Origin: Verrucomicrobiaceae bacterium
GTDB lineage: Bacteria; Verrucomicrobiota; Verrucomicrobiia; Chthoniobacterales; JAATET01
NCBI GenBank assembly: GCA_027488755.1
Contig: JAIYAZ010000153.1
Coordinates: 1-50,701 of the forward strand
Direction of reading: 5' to 3'
Length of the DNA: 50,701 nucleotides
In this document: one piece after another, positions 8,926 through 16,952 of the stretch
How positions within the stretch are numbered: the stretch's first letter is position 1
Layout: the number at the start of each line of letters is the position of its first letter
Position numbers and translations under genes: made by a program
Notes under the pieces: model-generated
Told to the model about the DNA's origin: nothing
Seen by the model: the letters and a program-made list of their open reading frames with translations, nothing else
Database searches by the model: none

Positions 8926-9836
8926 CGCCGCTCGCCCTCCTCGCCGCCGGCTCCGTGCCCGCCACCGTCGCCGCCGCCCTCCCCCGCCTCCGCCCCGACG
9001 CCGCCCCCTTCGCGGTCCGCCGCGTGGCCCCCGAAGCCACCCAACGCTGGCAGCGCGAACCCCGCCTCCGCCGCGCCAGCCCCATCGCCCACTTCCTCGC
9101 CGAAGCCTGCACCCAGGCCGTGGAGGCCGCCCCCGTCCCGCGCGAACGCCTCGGCCTCGTCGTCGCCTACTTCACCGGCCCGAGCCAGTATTCCCGCGCC
9201 TTCTTCCAGCCCGTGCTCGAACGCGGCCCCACCGCCGCCAGCCCCGCGTATTTCCCCGACACCGTCTACAACGCCAGCCTCAGCCACGTCGCCAGCGTCC
9301 TCGGTCTCAATGGGCCCGCCTACGCCCTCGTCGGCGACGAAGCCGCCTTCGTCTCCGCCCTCACCGTCGCCCGGACCTGGCTCACCCTCGGCACCGCCGA
9401 CCACGTCCTCGTCGCCGGCGCCGAGGAACTCGACGCCATCGCCCTCGAAGCCTACGCCGCCGCCGGCTGGCTCCGCCGCGGCTTCCTCCCCGCCGAAGGC
9501 GCCGCCGCCCTCCTCGTCGGCCGCGAACCGGACGCCGCGATCCAAATCACCGACCTCGTGGAAGGCCCCACCCACCGCACCCCCGCCGAAGCCCGCGCCG
9601 CCCACGCCGCCGTCGCCACGACCTTTGGCTCCGAGCCCGTCTTCCCGCCCGACCCCGCGACCACCCCCCGCGCCTTCACCGCCAGCGCCGGCTGGTGCAT
9701 CCAGGCCGCCGCCCGCCAGCTCGCCGCCGACTCCGCCCTCTGGGTCCCCCTCCCCGGCCACGACCACGGCTCCGCCGCCCTCCGGCTTTGTTCCCGCTCA
9801 CGCCGGGTGAACGTTGAATCCGATAACCAGACCTGA
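8922..9836 (+). CDS. Ketosynthase-like protein without active Cys (chain-length-factor-like)
   Basis: It resembles the N-terminal half of ketosynthases: SLSHVASVLGLNGPAYAL (119-136), then VGDEAAF where the neighbouring enzyme has its active Cys. Aligning GPAYALVGDEAAF with GPAHLISNSCASG puts Glu140 at the Cys position; classical chain length factors have Gln there. The later His motifs are absent, and at 304 residues it is shorter than a full KS, as in the 'beta-ketoacyl synthase-like, N-terminal' proteins of aryl-polyene loci. From about 9787 codon choice changes, so the last roughly 17 residues (after GSAALRL) may be encoded by inserted DNA. The original stop may have been lost. Confidence 0.8.
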   Translation: MTPLALLAAGSVPATVAAALPRLRPDAAPFAVRRVAPEATQRWQREPRLRRASPIAHFLAEACTQAVEAAPVPRERLGLVVAYFTGPSQYSRAFFQPVLERGPTAASPAYFPDTVYNASLSHVASVLGLNGPAYALVGDEAAFVSALTVARTWLTLGTADHVLVAGAEELDAIALEAYAAAGWLRRGFLPAEGAAALLVGREPDAAIQITDLVEGPTHRTPAEARAAHAAVATTFGSEPVFPPDPATTPRAFTASAGWCIQAAARQLAADSALWVPLPGHDHGSAALRLCSRSRRVNVESDNQT

Positions 9837-9856
9837 CGGGTAGAGCGAAATCCCCC

Positions 9857-11548
9857 ATGAAAAACATCCCCTTTCTCGCCGGCTTAAGCGCCGTGCTGGG
9901 AGCCGCCGTTCTCATGAACCTGCAAGCCGCCTCCCCGCCCGATAAACCCGACTTCCGCCACTGGGGAGATCAGGGCGACGGCACCTTTCGAAACCCCATC
10001 CTCCCCGGCGACTTTTCCGACCCCGACGTCATCCGCGTGGGCGGTGATTATTATCTCATCACCTCAACGTTCCAGTTTTCGCCCGGCATGGCGGTGCTGC
10101 ATTCCAAGGATCTGGTGAATTGGAGGTATCTCAGTCACTGCTTTTCCGATCTCACCCAACTGGGACCGGAGCTCAACTGGGATCGCATGAACCGCTACAA
10201 CCGCGGCGTCTACGCGGGCTCGCTGCGTTACCACGACGGCAAATTTTGGATGTTCACCACCACGCTGGACGAAGGGGTTTTCATGACCACCGCGACCAGG
10301 CCCGAAGGCCCCTGGGCACCGCCGCTCAAAATCTGGGACCGAAAGGGCGTGGATGATAACTGCCCATTCTGGGACGACGACGGCCAGGCCTACATGCTTT
10401 TCTCCACGCCCGGGAACAAGTGGTATACCCGCATCGTCAAAATGTCGCCCGATGGGACAAGCGTTGATCCCTCCACCGAACGCGTCATCGATGCCCACCA
10501 GACGAGCGAGGGAAACAAAATCTACAAGCTCAACGGTTACTATTACATCTTCCACAACCAGTGCGAATTCGCCGGTCCGAATGATCAAAACACCGAGCGC
10601 ATCGGGGTCTTCATGCGGTCCCGGAACATTTGGGGACCCTACGAGAAACGCGTGGCTCTCCGCGGGCGCCGCCAGCCCGACCTGGACGGCGAGCCGAATC
10701 AGGGAGGTTTGGTTCAGACCGAGGCGGGTGATTGGTGGTTCATTACGCATCAAGGCCGCGGCTCCATCCACGGCCGCGCCTGCTCGCTTCTGCCCGTCAA
10801 GTGGGTCGATGGTTGGCCGGTGCTGGGCGAGCCGGACGCCCTCGCCATCGGCACCATCCCCTGGAGCGGGAAAAAACCGGTGGACGGATTCCCCGCCCAC
10901 GCGCCGCAGGCCTCGGATGACTTCTCCTCCGCCACGCTGGGCCCCCAGTGGGAATGGAACTACCAGCCCCGCGCGGACATGTGGTCGCTCACGGAACGTC
11001 CCGGCTCCCTGCGTTTGCGCGCCTTCAAGCCGCTGCATCGACCGCTCTCACCCGACCCGGGAGCTAAACCGGTTCCCCCCGGCGTGCTGCTTAACGCCGG
11101 AAACACGCTGACCCAGCGCCTCATGACCCCGGCGGGGGGAACCGCCACGGCCCGGCTTGATCTCACGAATCTCGCCGATGGACAGACCGCCGGCTTCGGA
11201 CTCTTCTCCAAGGAATACGGCGTGCTCGGCGTCCACCAAACGCAGGGCGTCCGTCGGTTGGTTTACCTCACCAACGACACCGCGCAACAAGGCCCGGTGT
11301 TAACGCAGAATTCCATCTGGCTTCGGGCCATCATCGACGACAAGGCCACATCCACCTTTGCCTACAGTCTCGACGGAGAACACTTCACTCCCTTCGGAGA
11401 ACCCTACGCCTTGAAATGGGCATGGTATCGCGGCATCCGCCTCGCGTTGTTCTCCTATAACGAAACCGCCGAAGCCGGTTTTGTGGATATCGATTCGTTC
11501 GAATACACCTTCCCGGGCCCGCCTCCCTTTCCCGGGCGTCATCGGTAA
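9857..11548 (+). CDS. Glycoside hydrolase family 43 protein (beta-xylosidase/arabinofuranosidase type), exported
   Basis: A signal peptide of about 25 residues (MKNIPFLAGLSAVLGAAVL, cleaved near LQAAS) precedes a GH43 five-bladed propeller. Candidate catalytic residues are general base Asp55 in FSDPDVI, the modulator in VDDNCPFWDDDG (Asp166/167) and acid Glu218 in TSEGNKIYK. From about residue 350 there is a beta-sandwich domain of the type common in GH43 proteins (DDFSSATLGPQWEWN). It sits between the KS-like gene and the carrier protein but uses many A/T-ending codons (gat, ggt, tcg), unlike its neighbours. It therefore looks inserted into the cluster, with a glycan-degrading rather than biosynthetic role. 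Confidence 0.92.
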   Translation: MKNIPFLAGLSAVLGAAVLMNLQAASPPDKPDFRHWGDQGDGTFRNPILPGDFSDPDVIRVGGDYYLITSTFQFSPGMAVLHSKDLVNWRYLSHCFSDLTQLGPELNWDRMNRYNRGVYAGSLRYHDGKFWMFTTTLDEGVFMTTATRPEGPWAPPLKIWDRKGVDDNCPFWDDDGQAYMLFSTPGNKWYTRIVKMSPDGTSVDPSTERVIDAHQTSEGNKIYKLNGYYYIFHNQCEFAGPNDQNTERIGVFMRSRNIWGPYEKRVALRGRRQPDLDGEPNQGGLVQTEAGDWWFITHQGRGSIHGRACSLLPVKWVDGWPVLGEPDALAIGTIPWSGKKPVDGFPAHAPQASDDFSSATLGPQWEWNYQPRADMWSLTERPGSLRLRAFKPLHRPLSPDPGAKPVPPGVLLNAGNTLTQRLMTPAGGTATARLDLTNLADGQTAGFGLFSKEYGVLGVHQTQGVRRLVYLTNDTAQQGPVLTQNSIWLRAIIDDKATSTFAYSLDGEHFTPFGEPYALKWAWYRGIRLALFSYNETAEAGFVDIDSFEYTFPGPPPFPGRHR

Positions 11549-11639
11549 ACGAAGGTCCCACAACGCCGCCCGCAGCTTGCCCGCAGGAACGCAGGATTGC
11601 CGCCCCCGCCATGGCCGGGTTAATTCCCATGGCGCAGCC

Positions 11640-11912
11640 ATGACCGTTGACCTCGCCGAACTCAAAAACCTCCTCATCGAAAACTGCATGCTGCGGCTTT
11701 CCCCCGAGGAAATCGCCGAGGACACCCCGCTCTTCTCGCCCGAAGGCCTCGGCCTCGACTCCATCGACGCCCTCCAGCTCGCCGTCGCCGTCGAAAAAAC
11801 CTACGGCGTCGCCATCAAGGACTCCTCCGTCGCCCGCGAAGCCCTCCACAGCCTCGCCTCCCTCCGCGACTGGATCACCCGCCAAAAAAATGAACCCGCC
11901 GGACAAGGCTGA
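11640..11912 (+). CDS. Acyl carrier protein (cluster ACP 1)
   Basis: Small acidic carrier of 90 residues with the phosphopantetheine site LGLDSIDALQL (Ser41). The start is the ATG before TVDLAELKNLLIEN; an upstream open frame runs into the GH43 segment and is not plausible. The last codons overlap the start of the following flavoprotein by 23 bases. Two carriers in one cluster are typical of aryl-polyene and flexirubin loci, one often dedicated to the starter. Which one that is cannot be told here. Confidence 0.9.
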   Translation: MTVDLAELKNLLIENCMLRLSPEEIAEDTPLFSPEGLGLDSIDALQLAVAVEKTYGVAIKDSSVAREALHSLASLRDWITRQKNEPAGQG

Positions 11913-13179
11913 CGTCGTCATCGCCGGTGGCGGCCCCGCCGGTTCCGCCGCCGCGATCACGCTCGCCCGCGCCGGCCGCCGCGTCCTCCTCCTCGAACGC
12001 GACGCCCACCCCCGCTTCCGCATCGGCGAATCCCTCCTCCCCTACGGCAACGACCTCCTCCGCGAGCTCGGCGTCTGGGACGACCTCGTCGCCGACGGCC
12101 GCTTCATGGAAAAACGCGGCGCCGAATTCGGCACCGCCGACGGCGCGCACTTCCAGCGCTTCTCCTTCGCCCAGGGCCTCGGCCCCGCCCACGCCTTCAC
12201 CTTCCAGGTCGAACGCTCCCGCTTCGACGCCCTCCTCTTCGCCCGCGCCGCCACCGCCGGCGCCACCACCCGCGAGCACGCCGCCGTCACCAGCCTCGCC
12301 CCCGACGCCCACGGCGTCACCGTCACCTACACCCACGCCGGCACCCCGCACACCGTCCGCGCCCGCCACTTCCTCGACGCCACCGGCCGCGACGCCGTCT
12401 CCGGCCGCCTCCTCCACCTCCCGAAAATCGCCACCCAACCCGCCCGCCGCCTCGCCACCTACGCCCACTTCCACGGCGTCACCCGCAACGACGGCGACGC
12501 CGCCGGCAACATCACCATCCTCCGCGCCCCCGGCGGCTGGTTCTGGCTCATCCCCCTCGACGCCGAAAAAACCTCCGTCGGCTACGTCCGCCTCCTCGCC
12601 GACCTCAAGGAAAACGGCCTCTCCCCCGACGCCGACTTCGACCGCGCCCTCGCCGCCTTCCCCGCGCTCCGCGACCGCCTCGCCACCGCCCACCGAGTCG
12701 CCCCCGCCCACTCCACCGGCGACTACAGCTACCGCTTCCGCTCCTTCGCCCCCCACCCCCGCATCCTCCTCACCGGCGACGCCGCCGGCTTCGTCGACCC
12801 CATCTTTTCCTCCGGCGTTTTGCTCGCCCTCAAATCCGCGCACCGCGCCGCCCGCCTCCTCCTCCGCCACGACGAACGCCCCCTCGGCCCGCTCACCCGC
12901 GCCCGCTACACCGCCGACGTCCGCCGCATGATGAATCTCTACCGCGGCATCATCCGCGCCTTCTACGACGCCCCCTCCTTCGAGCTCTTCATGCACCCCG
13001 AGCCCCCGTGGGACGTCCGCCGCGCCGTCCTCGCCCTCGTCGGCGGCCGCACCGAACTCCCCCTCCCCCTCCGCTGCCGGCTGCACGCCTTCCACCTCTG
13101 CCGCCACCTCCAGCGCTGGCTCCCCCTCGCCCCGCGCATCCCCTCCCTCACCGCATGCCCGCCGCCCACGCAGGCCTGA
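11890..13179 (+). CDS. FAD-dependent oxidoreductase, halogenase-like (flavoprotein 1)
   Basis: The Rossmann FAD motif VVIAGGGPAGSAAA (9-22) is followed by RIGESLLP and RFMEKRGAEF, in which Lys75 aligns with the catalytic Lys of flavin-dependent halogenases. GWFWLIP (216-222) fits the WxWxIP signature that separates halogenases from monooxygenases. A second FAD motif is LLTGDAAGFVDPIFSSG. Halogenases of this group often act on aromatic rings held on carrier proteins, and ACP 1 is encoded immediately upstream with overlap. The start is the ATG before NPPDKADVVIAGG. Geranylgeranyl-reductase-like or hydroxylase activity cannot be excluded from sequence alone. Confidence 0.8.
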   Translation: MNPPDKADVVIAGGGPAGSAAAITLARAGRRVLLLERDAHPRFRIGESLLPYGNDLLRELGVWDDLVADGRFMEKRGAEFGTADGAHFQRFSFAQGLGPAHAFTFQVERSRFDALLFARAATAGATTREHAAVTSLAPDAHGVTVTYTHAGTPHTVRARHFLDATGRDAVSGRLLHLPKIATQPARRLATYAHFHGVTRNDGDAAGNITILRAPGGWFWLIPLDAEKTSVGYVRLLADLKENGLSPDADFDRALAAFPALRDRLATAHRVAPAHSTGDYSYRFRSFAPHPRILLTGDAAGFVDPIFSSGVLLALKSAHRAARLLLRHDERPLGPLTRARYTADVRRMMNLYRGIIRAFYDAPSFELFMHPEPPWDVRRAVLALVGGRTELPLPLRCRLHAFHLCRHLQRWLPLAPRIPSLTACPPPTQA

Positions 13180-14066
13180 TCGACCCAGCCCCGCCGCGCT
13201 ACCCCCGCTTCCACGGCGCGGCCGCCTACGCCCTCGGGGCCGCCCTCGGCCGCGTGTTTCCGCGCGCCTTCTGCCGCGGCCTAGCCGAACTCCTTGGCAC
13301 CGTCTACGCCGCCACCCACCCCGCCCGCGTCGCCCTCGTCCGCGAAAACCTCCGCCTCCTCCGGCCCGACGCCGCCGACCCCGCCACCGCCCGCCGCGTG
13401 TTCCGCGAATTCGCCGGCACCCTCGGCGACTACTTCCACCTCGCCCGCCGCCCCGCCGCCACCGCCACCGCCCTCATCACCGAACGCGCCGGCTTCGAAC
13501 ACTTCGAAACCATCCGCCGCCACGGCCGCGGCGGCCTCCTCCTCACCGCCCACCTCAGCCTCTTCGAGCTCGGCGGCGCCGCCGCCCGCGAACTCGGGCT
13601 AGAACTCGTCGCCCTCACCCGCCCCGAATCCTCCCCCGCCCTCACCGCCTGGCGCGCCGCCACCCGCGCCCGCTGGGGCATGGAAACCCTCGAAATCGCC
13701 ACCGACGACCAATTCGCCTTCCTCCAGGTCGTCCGCCACCTCGACGCCGGCAAACTCGTCGCCGCCCTCATCGACCGCCCCCCCGCCGGCCGCGGCCAAC
13801 CCGTCCGCCTCCCCGGCGGCTCCGTCCACTTCGCCGGCGCCATCCTCCTCCTCGCCCTCGCCCAACGCTGCCCCGTCCTCCCCGTCACCACCGTCCACCT
13901 CCCCACCGGCGGCTACCGCGTCGAAGCCCACGAACCCTTCTTCGTCGAACGCACCGGCCCCGACTTCCTTGACCACGCCTGCCAGCGCCTCGCCGACGCC
14001 TTCACCCCCACCCTCACCGCCCACGCCGGGCAGTGGTTCCACTTCGTCCCCCTCAGCCCGCGCTGA
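13155..14066 (+). CDS. LpxL/HtrB-type lysophospholipid (lipid A) acyltransferase family protein
   Basis: Family members transfer acyl chains from ACP to lipid acceptors at the inner membrane. The HX4E motif is HLSLFE (His133, Glu138), and later segments (LIDRPPAGRGQPVRLPGG, HFAGAILLLALAQRCPVLPV) match the LpxL fold. Length is 303 residues. The start, ATG before PAAHAGLIDPAPPRYP, overlaps the halogenase-like gene by 25 bases. It is the last gene of this plus-strand run and its stop overlaps the convergent ligase gene by 14 bases. With the PlsC-like enzyme it gives the cluster two acyltransferases, suggesting a product anchored on a lipid (inference). Confidence 0.85.
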   Translation: MPAAHAGLIDPAPPRYPRFHGAAAYALGAALGRVFPRAFCRGLAELLGTVYAATHPARVALVRENLRLLRPDAADPATARRVFREFAGTLGDYFHLARRPAATATALITERAGFEHFETIRRHGRGGLLLTAHLSLFELGGAAARELGLELVALTRPESSPALTAWRAATRARWGMETLEIATDDQFAFLQVVRHLDAGKLVAALIDRPPAGRGQPVRLPGGSVHFAGAILLLALAQRCPVLPVTTVHLPTGGYRVEAHEPFFVERTGPDFLDHACQRLADAFTPTLTAHAGQWFHFVPLSPR

Positions 14067-15369
14067 ACCACCGCTCGATCGCCCCGCTATCCAGTTTGCC
14101 CCTCGCCGTCCGCGGCAACTCCGCCGCCACCCGCAATTCCCGCGGCCGCTTCCACGCCGGCAACCGCCGCGCCAGCTCCGCCCGCACATCCGTCCGCCCG
14201 CTCTCCACCGCCGCCACCAAATAATCCCGCCCCTCGCCCGGCACCACCCCCACCCACGCCTCCGTCACCCCGCGCAACCCCCGCAGCACCCGCTCCACCT
14301 CCAGCGGACTCACCTTGCGCCCGCCCACGTTCGCCAGCGCCGTCGCCCGGCCCAGAATCCGCAGCTCCCCCGCCGCCGTCCACCCGCCCACATCCGCCAG
14401 CGTGAACCGCCCGCCACGCGTCGTTACCGCCGCGCCCGCCACGCGAATCCGCCCGTCCCGCCCCACCGTCACCTCCACGCCCGGCAGCGGCCGCCCCACC
14501 GCCCGCCCGCTCCGCGACGCCGCCCCCGTCCGGTCGAAACAAATTCCGCCCGTCTCCGACGACCCGTAAAAATTCCGCACGCTCGTCCCGAACCGCGCCG
14601 CAAACGCCCGCGCCACCTCCGGCGGCAGCACCGCCCCCGCCGAAATCACCCGCCGCAGGCTGGGCAGCGCCGGCAACTCCGGCAACTCCGCCAGCAATCG
14701 CAGCACCACCGGCACCGTCGGCAGCACCGTCACCCGATGCGCCGCGATCCACTCCGGCACCTGCCGCGGCACCCACGCCGCCGCCGTCACCAGCGCCGTG
14801 CCCTGCAAAATCAGCGGCATCACCAGATTCCCCAGCCCGTAGGAATGCCCCAGCGGCAGCAACGCGAGATTCCGATCCGCCGCGCGAATCCCCATCCCCG
14901 CCACGATGTTCCGCCCGTCCGCCAGCAAATGCTCCGCGCGATACGGCACCAGCGCCGGCCGCCCCGTCGAGCCGCTCGTCACCTTCGCCCCCGCAAATCG
15001 CCCCGCCGCAAACGTCCCTCCCAGCCGCACCAGCGCTCCATCCGTCCACGCGTGCCCCGCCCCCAGCCCCCGCGCCAGCTCCATCCAATCCGCCCCCGGC
15101 TCCAGCGCCAACGCCGCCACCCCCGCCCGCTGCATCGCCAGAAAATCCTCCAGCCACCCCGGCTCCGTCGGCCGCGCAAACGCCACCAGTCCGCCCCGCG
15201 CCGCCGCGAACCGCGGCGCCAACGCCTCCGCCCGCTCCGCCAGCTCCCGCGCCGTCCACGTCACATCCCCGTCCGCTGCGCTCACCACCACGCGCCGCGG
15301 ACCCCGCGCCGCCACCGCGGCAAAAGCCTCCCACAACGCGCTGGGTCGGACGGAAGGCAAACGGGCCAT
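14053..15369 (-). CDS. AMP-dependent acyl/aryl ligase (adenylate-forming enzyme 1)
   Basis: Adenylates a carboxylic acid and passes it to a thiol, here probably a carrier protein. The core motif VTSGSTGRPALVPY (130-143) has Ala139 where the usual Lys stands. Other visible motifs are FYGSSETGG and the C-terminal RTARGKLDSG with the catalytic Lys intact. At 438 residues it is short, as are the ligases of aryl-polyene clusters (ApeH-like). An upstream in-frame Met would add 47 residues of Arg/Gly-rich sequence without family similarity, so the start before ARLPSVRP was chosen. It is divergent from ACP 2 with 99 bases between. Confidence 0.85.
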   Translation of the reverse strand: MARLPSVRPSALWEAFAAVAARGPRRVVVSAADGDVTWTARELAERAEALAPRFAAARGGLVAFARPTEPGWLEDFLAMQRAGVAALALEPGADWMELARGLGAGHAWTDGALVRLGGTFAAGRFAGAKVTSGSTGRPALVPYRAEHLLADGRNIVAGMGIRAADRNLALLPLGHSYGLGNLVMPLILQGTALVTAAAWVPRQVPEWIAAHRVTVLPTVPVVLRLLAELPELPALPSLRRVISAGAVLPPEVARAFAARFGTSVRNFYGSSETGGICFDRTGAASRSGRAVGRPLPGVEVTVGRDGRIRVAGAAVTTRGGRFTLADVGGWTAAGELRILGRATALANVGGRKVSPLEVERVLRGLRGVTEAWVGVVPGEGRDYLVAAVESGRTDVRAELARRLPAWKRPRELRVAAELPRTARGKLDSGAIERWFSAG

Positions 15370-15428
15370 CCAAAAAATCAACGCCGCCCCGCGCCGAAAA
15401 GCGAGGGCGTTTCCCCGCCCCTCGCGGC

Positions 15429-15457
15429 TTGACTCCCCCCGCCCGGGAAAAGAATTT
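15429..15457 (+). promoter_or_regulatory. Possible promoter for ACP 2
   Basis: TTGACT (15429-15434) followed 17 bases later by GAATTT (15452-15457) lies in the divergent gap between the ligase and ACP 2. The -35-like hexamer is good and the -10-like one weak, and it would leave only a few bases of leader. Low confidence. Confidence 0.3.
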
Positions 15458-15468
15458 TCAAGACGCGA

Positions 15469-15738
15469 ATGTCGTCCCCGTCCACGGAATCCATCCCGAT
15501 CCACCAGCAACTCCTCGCCGCTATCGGCGAGCGCATCCTCGAGCTACCCCCCGGATTCACCGTCGACTCCGACCTCTACGATGCCGGCCTCGACTCCATG
15601 GCCACCCTCCAGCTCATGCTCCTCATCGAGGAACGCTTCGGCGTGAACCTCCCCGAAGCCCAGGTCACCTGCGCGAACTTCCGCACCATCACCCAGCTCG
15701 CCCACCTGGTCGAAAAGGCCCTCGCCCGCCGCGGGTGA
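15469..15738 (+). CDS. Acyl carrier protein (cluster ACP 2)
   Basis: Carrier protein of 89 residues with the phosphopantetheine attachment site DAGLDSMATLQLM (Ser43). It starts an operon with a flavoprotein and a second adenylate-forming ligase, and is divergent from ligase 1. The helix-2 sequence differs from ACP 1 (DSMATL against DSIDAL), and this form resembles the stand-alone carriers that receive an activated starter from a neighbouring ligase. That reading is inference from context. The start gives SSPSTESIPIHQQLL and lacks a Shine-Dalgarno sequence. Confidence 0.9.
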   Translation: MSSPSTESIPIHQQLLAAIGERILELPPGFTVDSDLYDAGLDSMATLQLMLLIEERFGVNLPEAQVTCANFRTITQLAHLVEKALARRG

Positions 15739-15752
15739 GCCCCCCCTCCTCC

Positions 15753-16952
15753 ATGAGCGATTCCCCCCGCGTGCTCGTTGCCGGCGGGGGAACCGCCGGC
15801 CTCGCCGCCGCCGTCGCCGCCGCCCGCTCCGGTGCAACCGTCACCCTCGTCGAACGGCACGGCCTCCTCGGCGGCATGGGCTCCGTCGCCCTCGTCCACA
15901 CGCTCTGCGGCCTCTACGAACTCGCCGACGACACCCCGCCCCGCTGGGCCAACCCCGGCCTGCCCGCCGAATTCGCCACCCGCCTCCTCGCCCGCGGCGA
16001 CGCACTCCCCCCCGTCCGCCTCGGCCGCGTCCACGTCCTCCCCCACCGCCCCGCCGGCCTCGCCCAGGCCGCCGCGGATTGGCTCGCCGAAACCCCGCGC
16101 GTCACCGTCCGCCTCCTCGCAAACCTGCGCGCCGCCGATTCCGCCACCGGCCGCGTGGAAATCTCCACCCCCACCGGCCGCGAAACCCTCGCCGCCGACG
16201 CCTGGATCGACGCCACCGGCGACGCCGCGCTCGCCCGCCTCGCCGGCGCCCCCACCGAACACGCCCCGCCCGACCGCCTCCAGCGCCCTGCCTACATCGT
16301 CACCCTCAGCGGCGTCGACCCCGCCGCCCTCGCACCCGACGCCCGCCTCCGCCTCGCCGCGCAAATCGCCCGCGCCGTCTCCGCCGGCCACCTGCCCCCC
16401 GGCGCCGTCGGCGCCGCCCTCCGCGCGTTCGAGCCCGGCGGCGACACGTTTGTCACCATCGACCTCGCCGGCCCGCCGGACTACGACCCCACCGACCCCG
16501 CCACCCTCGCCGCCCTCCTGGCGGAAGGCCGCCAGCTCGCCGAAGCCCTCACCGCCTACCTCCGCCGCGAATCCCCCGGCTTCGCCTCCGCCGTCATCTC
16601 CGCCCACGCCCGGCAACTCGGCGTCCGCGAAAGCCACCGCGTGATCGGCCGCGCCCGGCTCGAAGCCGACGACCTCCTCCGCGGCACTACCTTCCCCGAC
16701 GCCGTCGCCCGCGCCACCTGGCCGATGGAACTCCGCGAAAACCACCGCGGACCCCGCCTGCGCTTCCCCGAATCCAACCGCCCCGCCGACATCCCCGCCG
16801 GTTGCCTCCAGGCCCGCGACCTCCCCCGCCTCTTCGCCGCCGGCCGCTGCGTCTCCTGCAGCCACGAAGCCCAGGCCTCGATTCGGGTGATGGGCACCTG
16901 CCTCGCCACCGGCGAAGCCGCCGGCCGCCTCGCCGCCGCTTCCTCCCGATGA
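15753..16952 (+). CDS. FAD-dependent oxidoreductase (flavoprotein 2)
   Basis: N-terminal dinucleotide-binding motif [18 protein letters not shown] (7-24) followed by LVERHGLLGGMGSVALVH, typical of the FAD_oxidored class. The C-terminal FAD segment is FAAGRCVSCSHEAQASIRVMG. It lacks the WxWxIP halogenase signature of the other two cluster flavoproteins, so an oxidation or desaturation is more likely. It is sandwiched between ACP 2 and ligase 2 (four-base ATGA overlap with the latter). This suggests it acts on an acyl group activated by that ligase and held on ACP 2; the actual reaction is not recognisable. Confidence 0.85.
   Translation: MSDSPRVLVAGGGTAGLAAAVAAARSGATVTLVERHGLLGGMGSVALVHTLCGLYELADDTPPRWANPGLPAEFATRLLARGDALPPVRLGRVHVLPHRPAGLAQAAADWLAETPRVTVRLLANLRAADSATGRVEISTPTGRETLAADAWIDATGDAALARLAGAPTEHAPPDRLQRPAYIVTLSGVDPAALAPDARLRLAAQIARAVSAGHLPPGAVGAALRAFEPGGDTFVTIDLAGPPDYDPTDPATLAALLAEGRQLAEALTAYLRRESPGFASAVISAHARQLGVRESHRVIGRARLEADDLLRGTTFPDAVARATWPMELRENHRGPRLRFPESNRPADIPAGCLQARDLPRLFAAGRCVSCSHEAQASIRVMGTCLATGEAAGRLAAASSR

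Noticed and set aside
9787-11640. Insertion sequence carrying the GH43 gene
   Set aside because: No transposase, terminal inverted repeat or target duplication could be found at the edges; only a compositional break is seen.
15370-15510. 47-residue N-terminal extension of ligase 1
   Set aside because: It is Arg/Gly-rich, lacks family similarity and would overlap the divergent ACP 2 start region.
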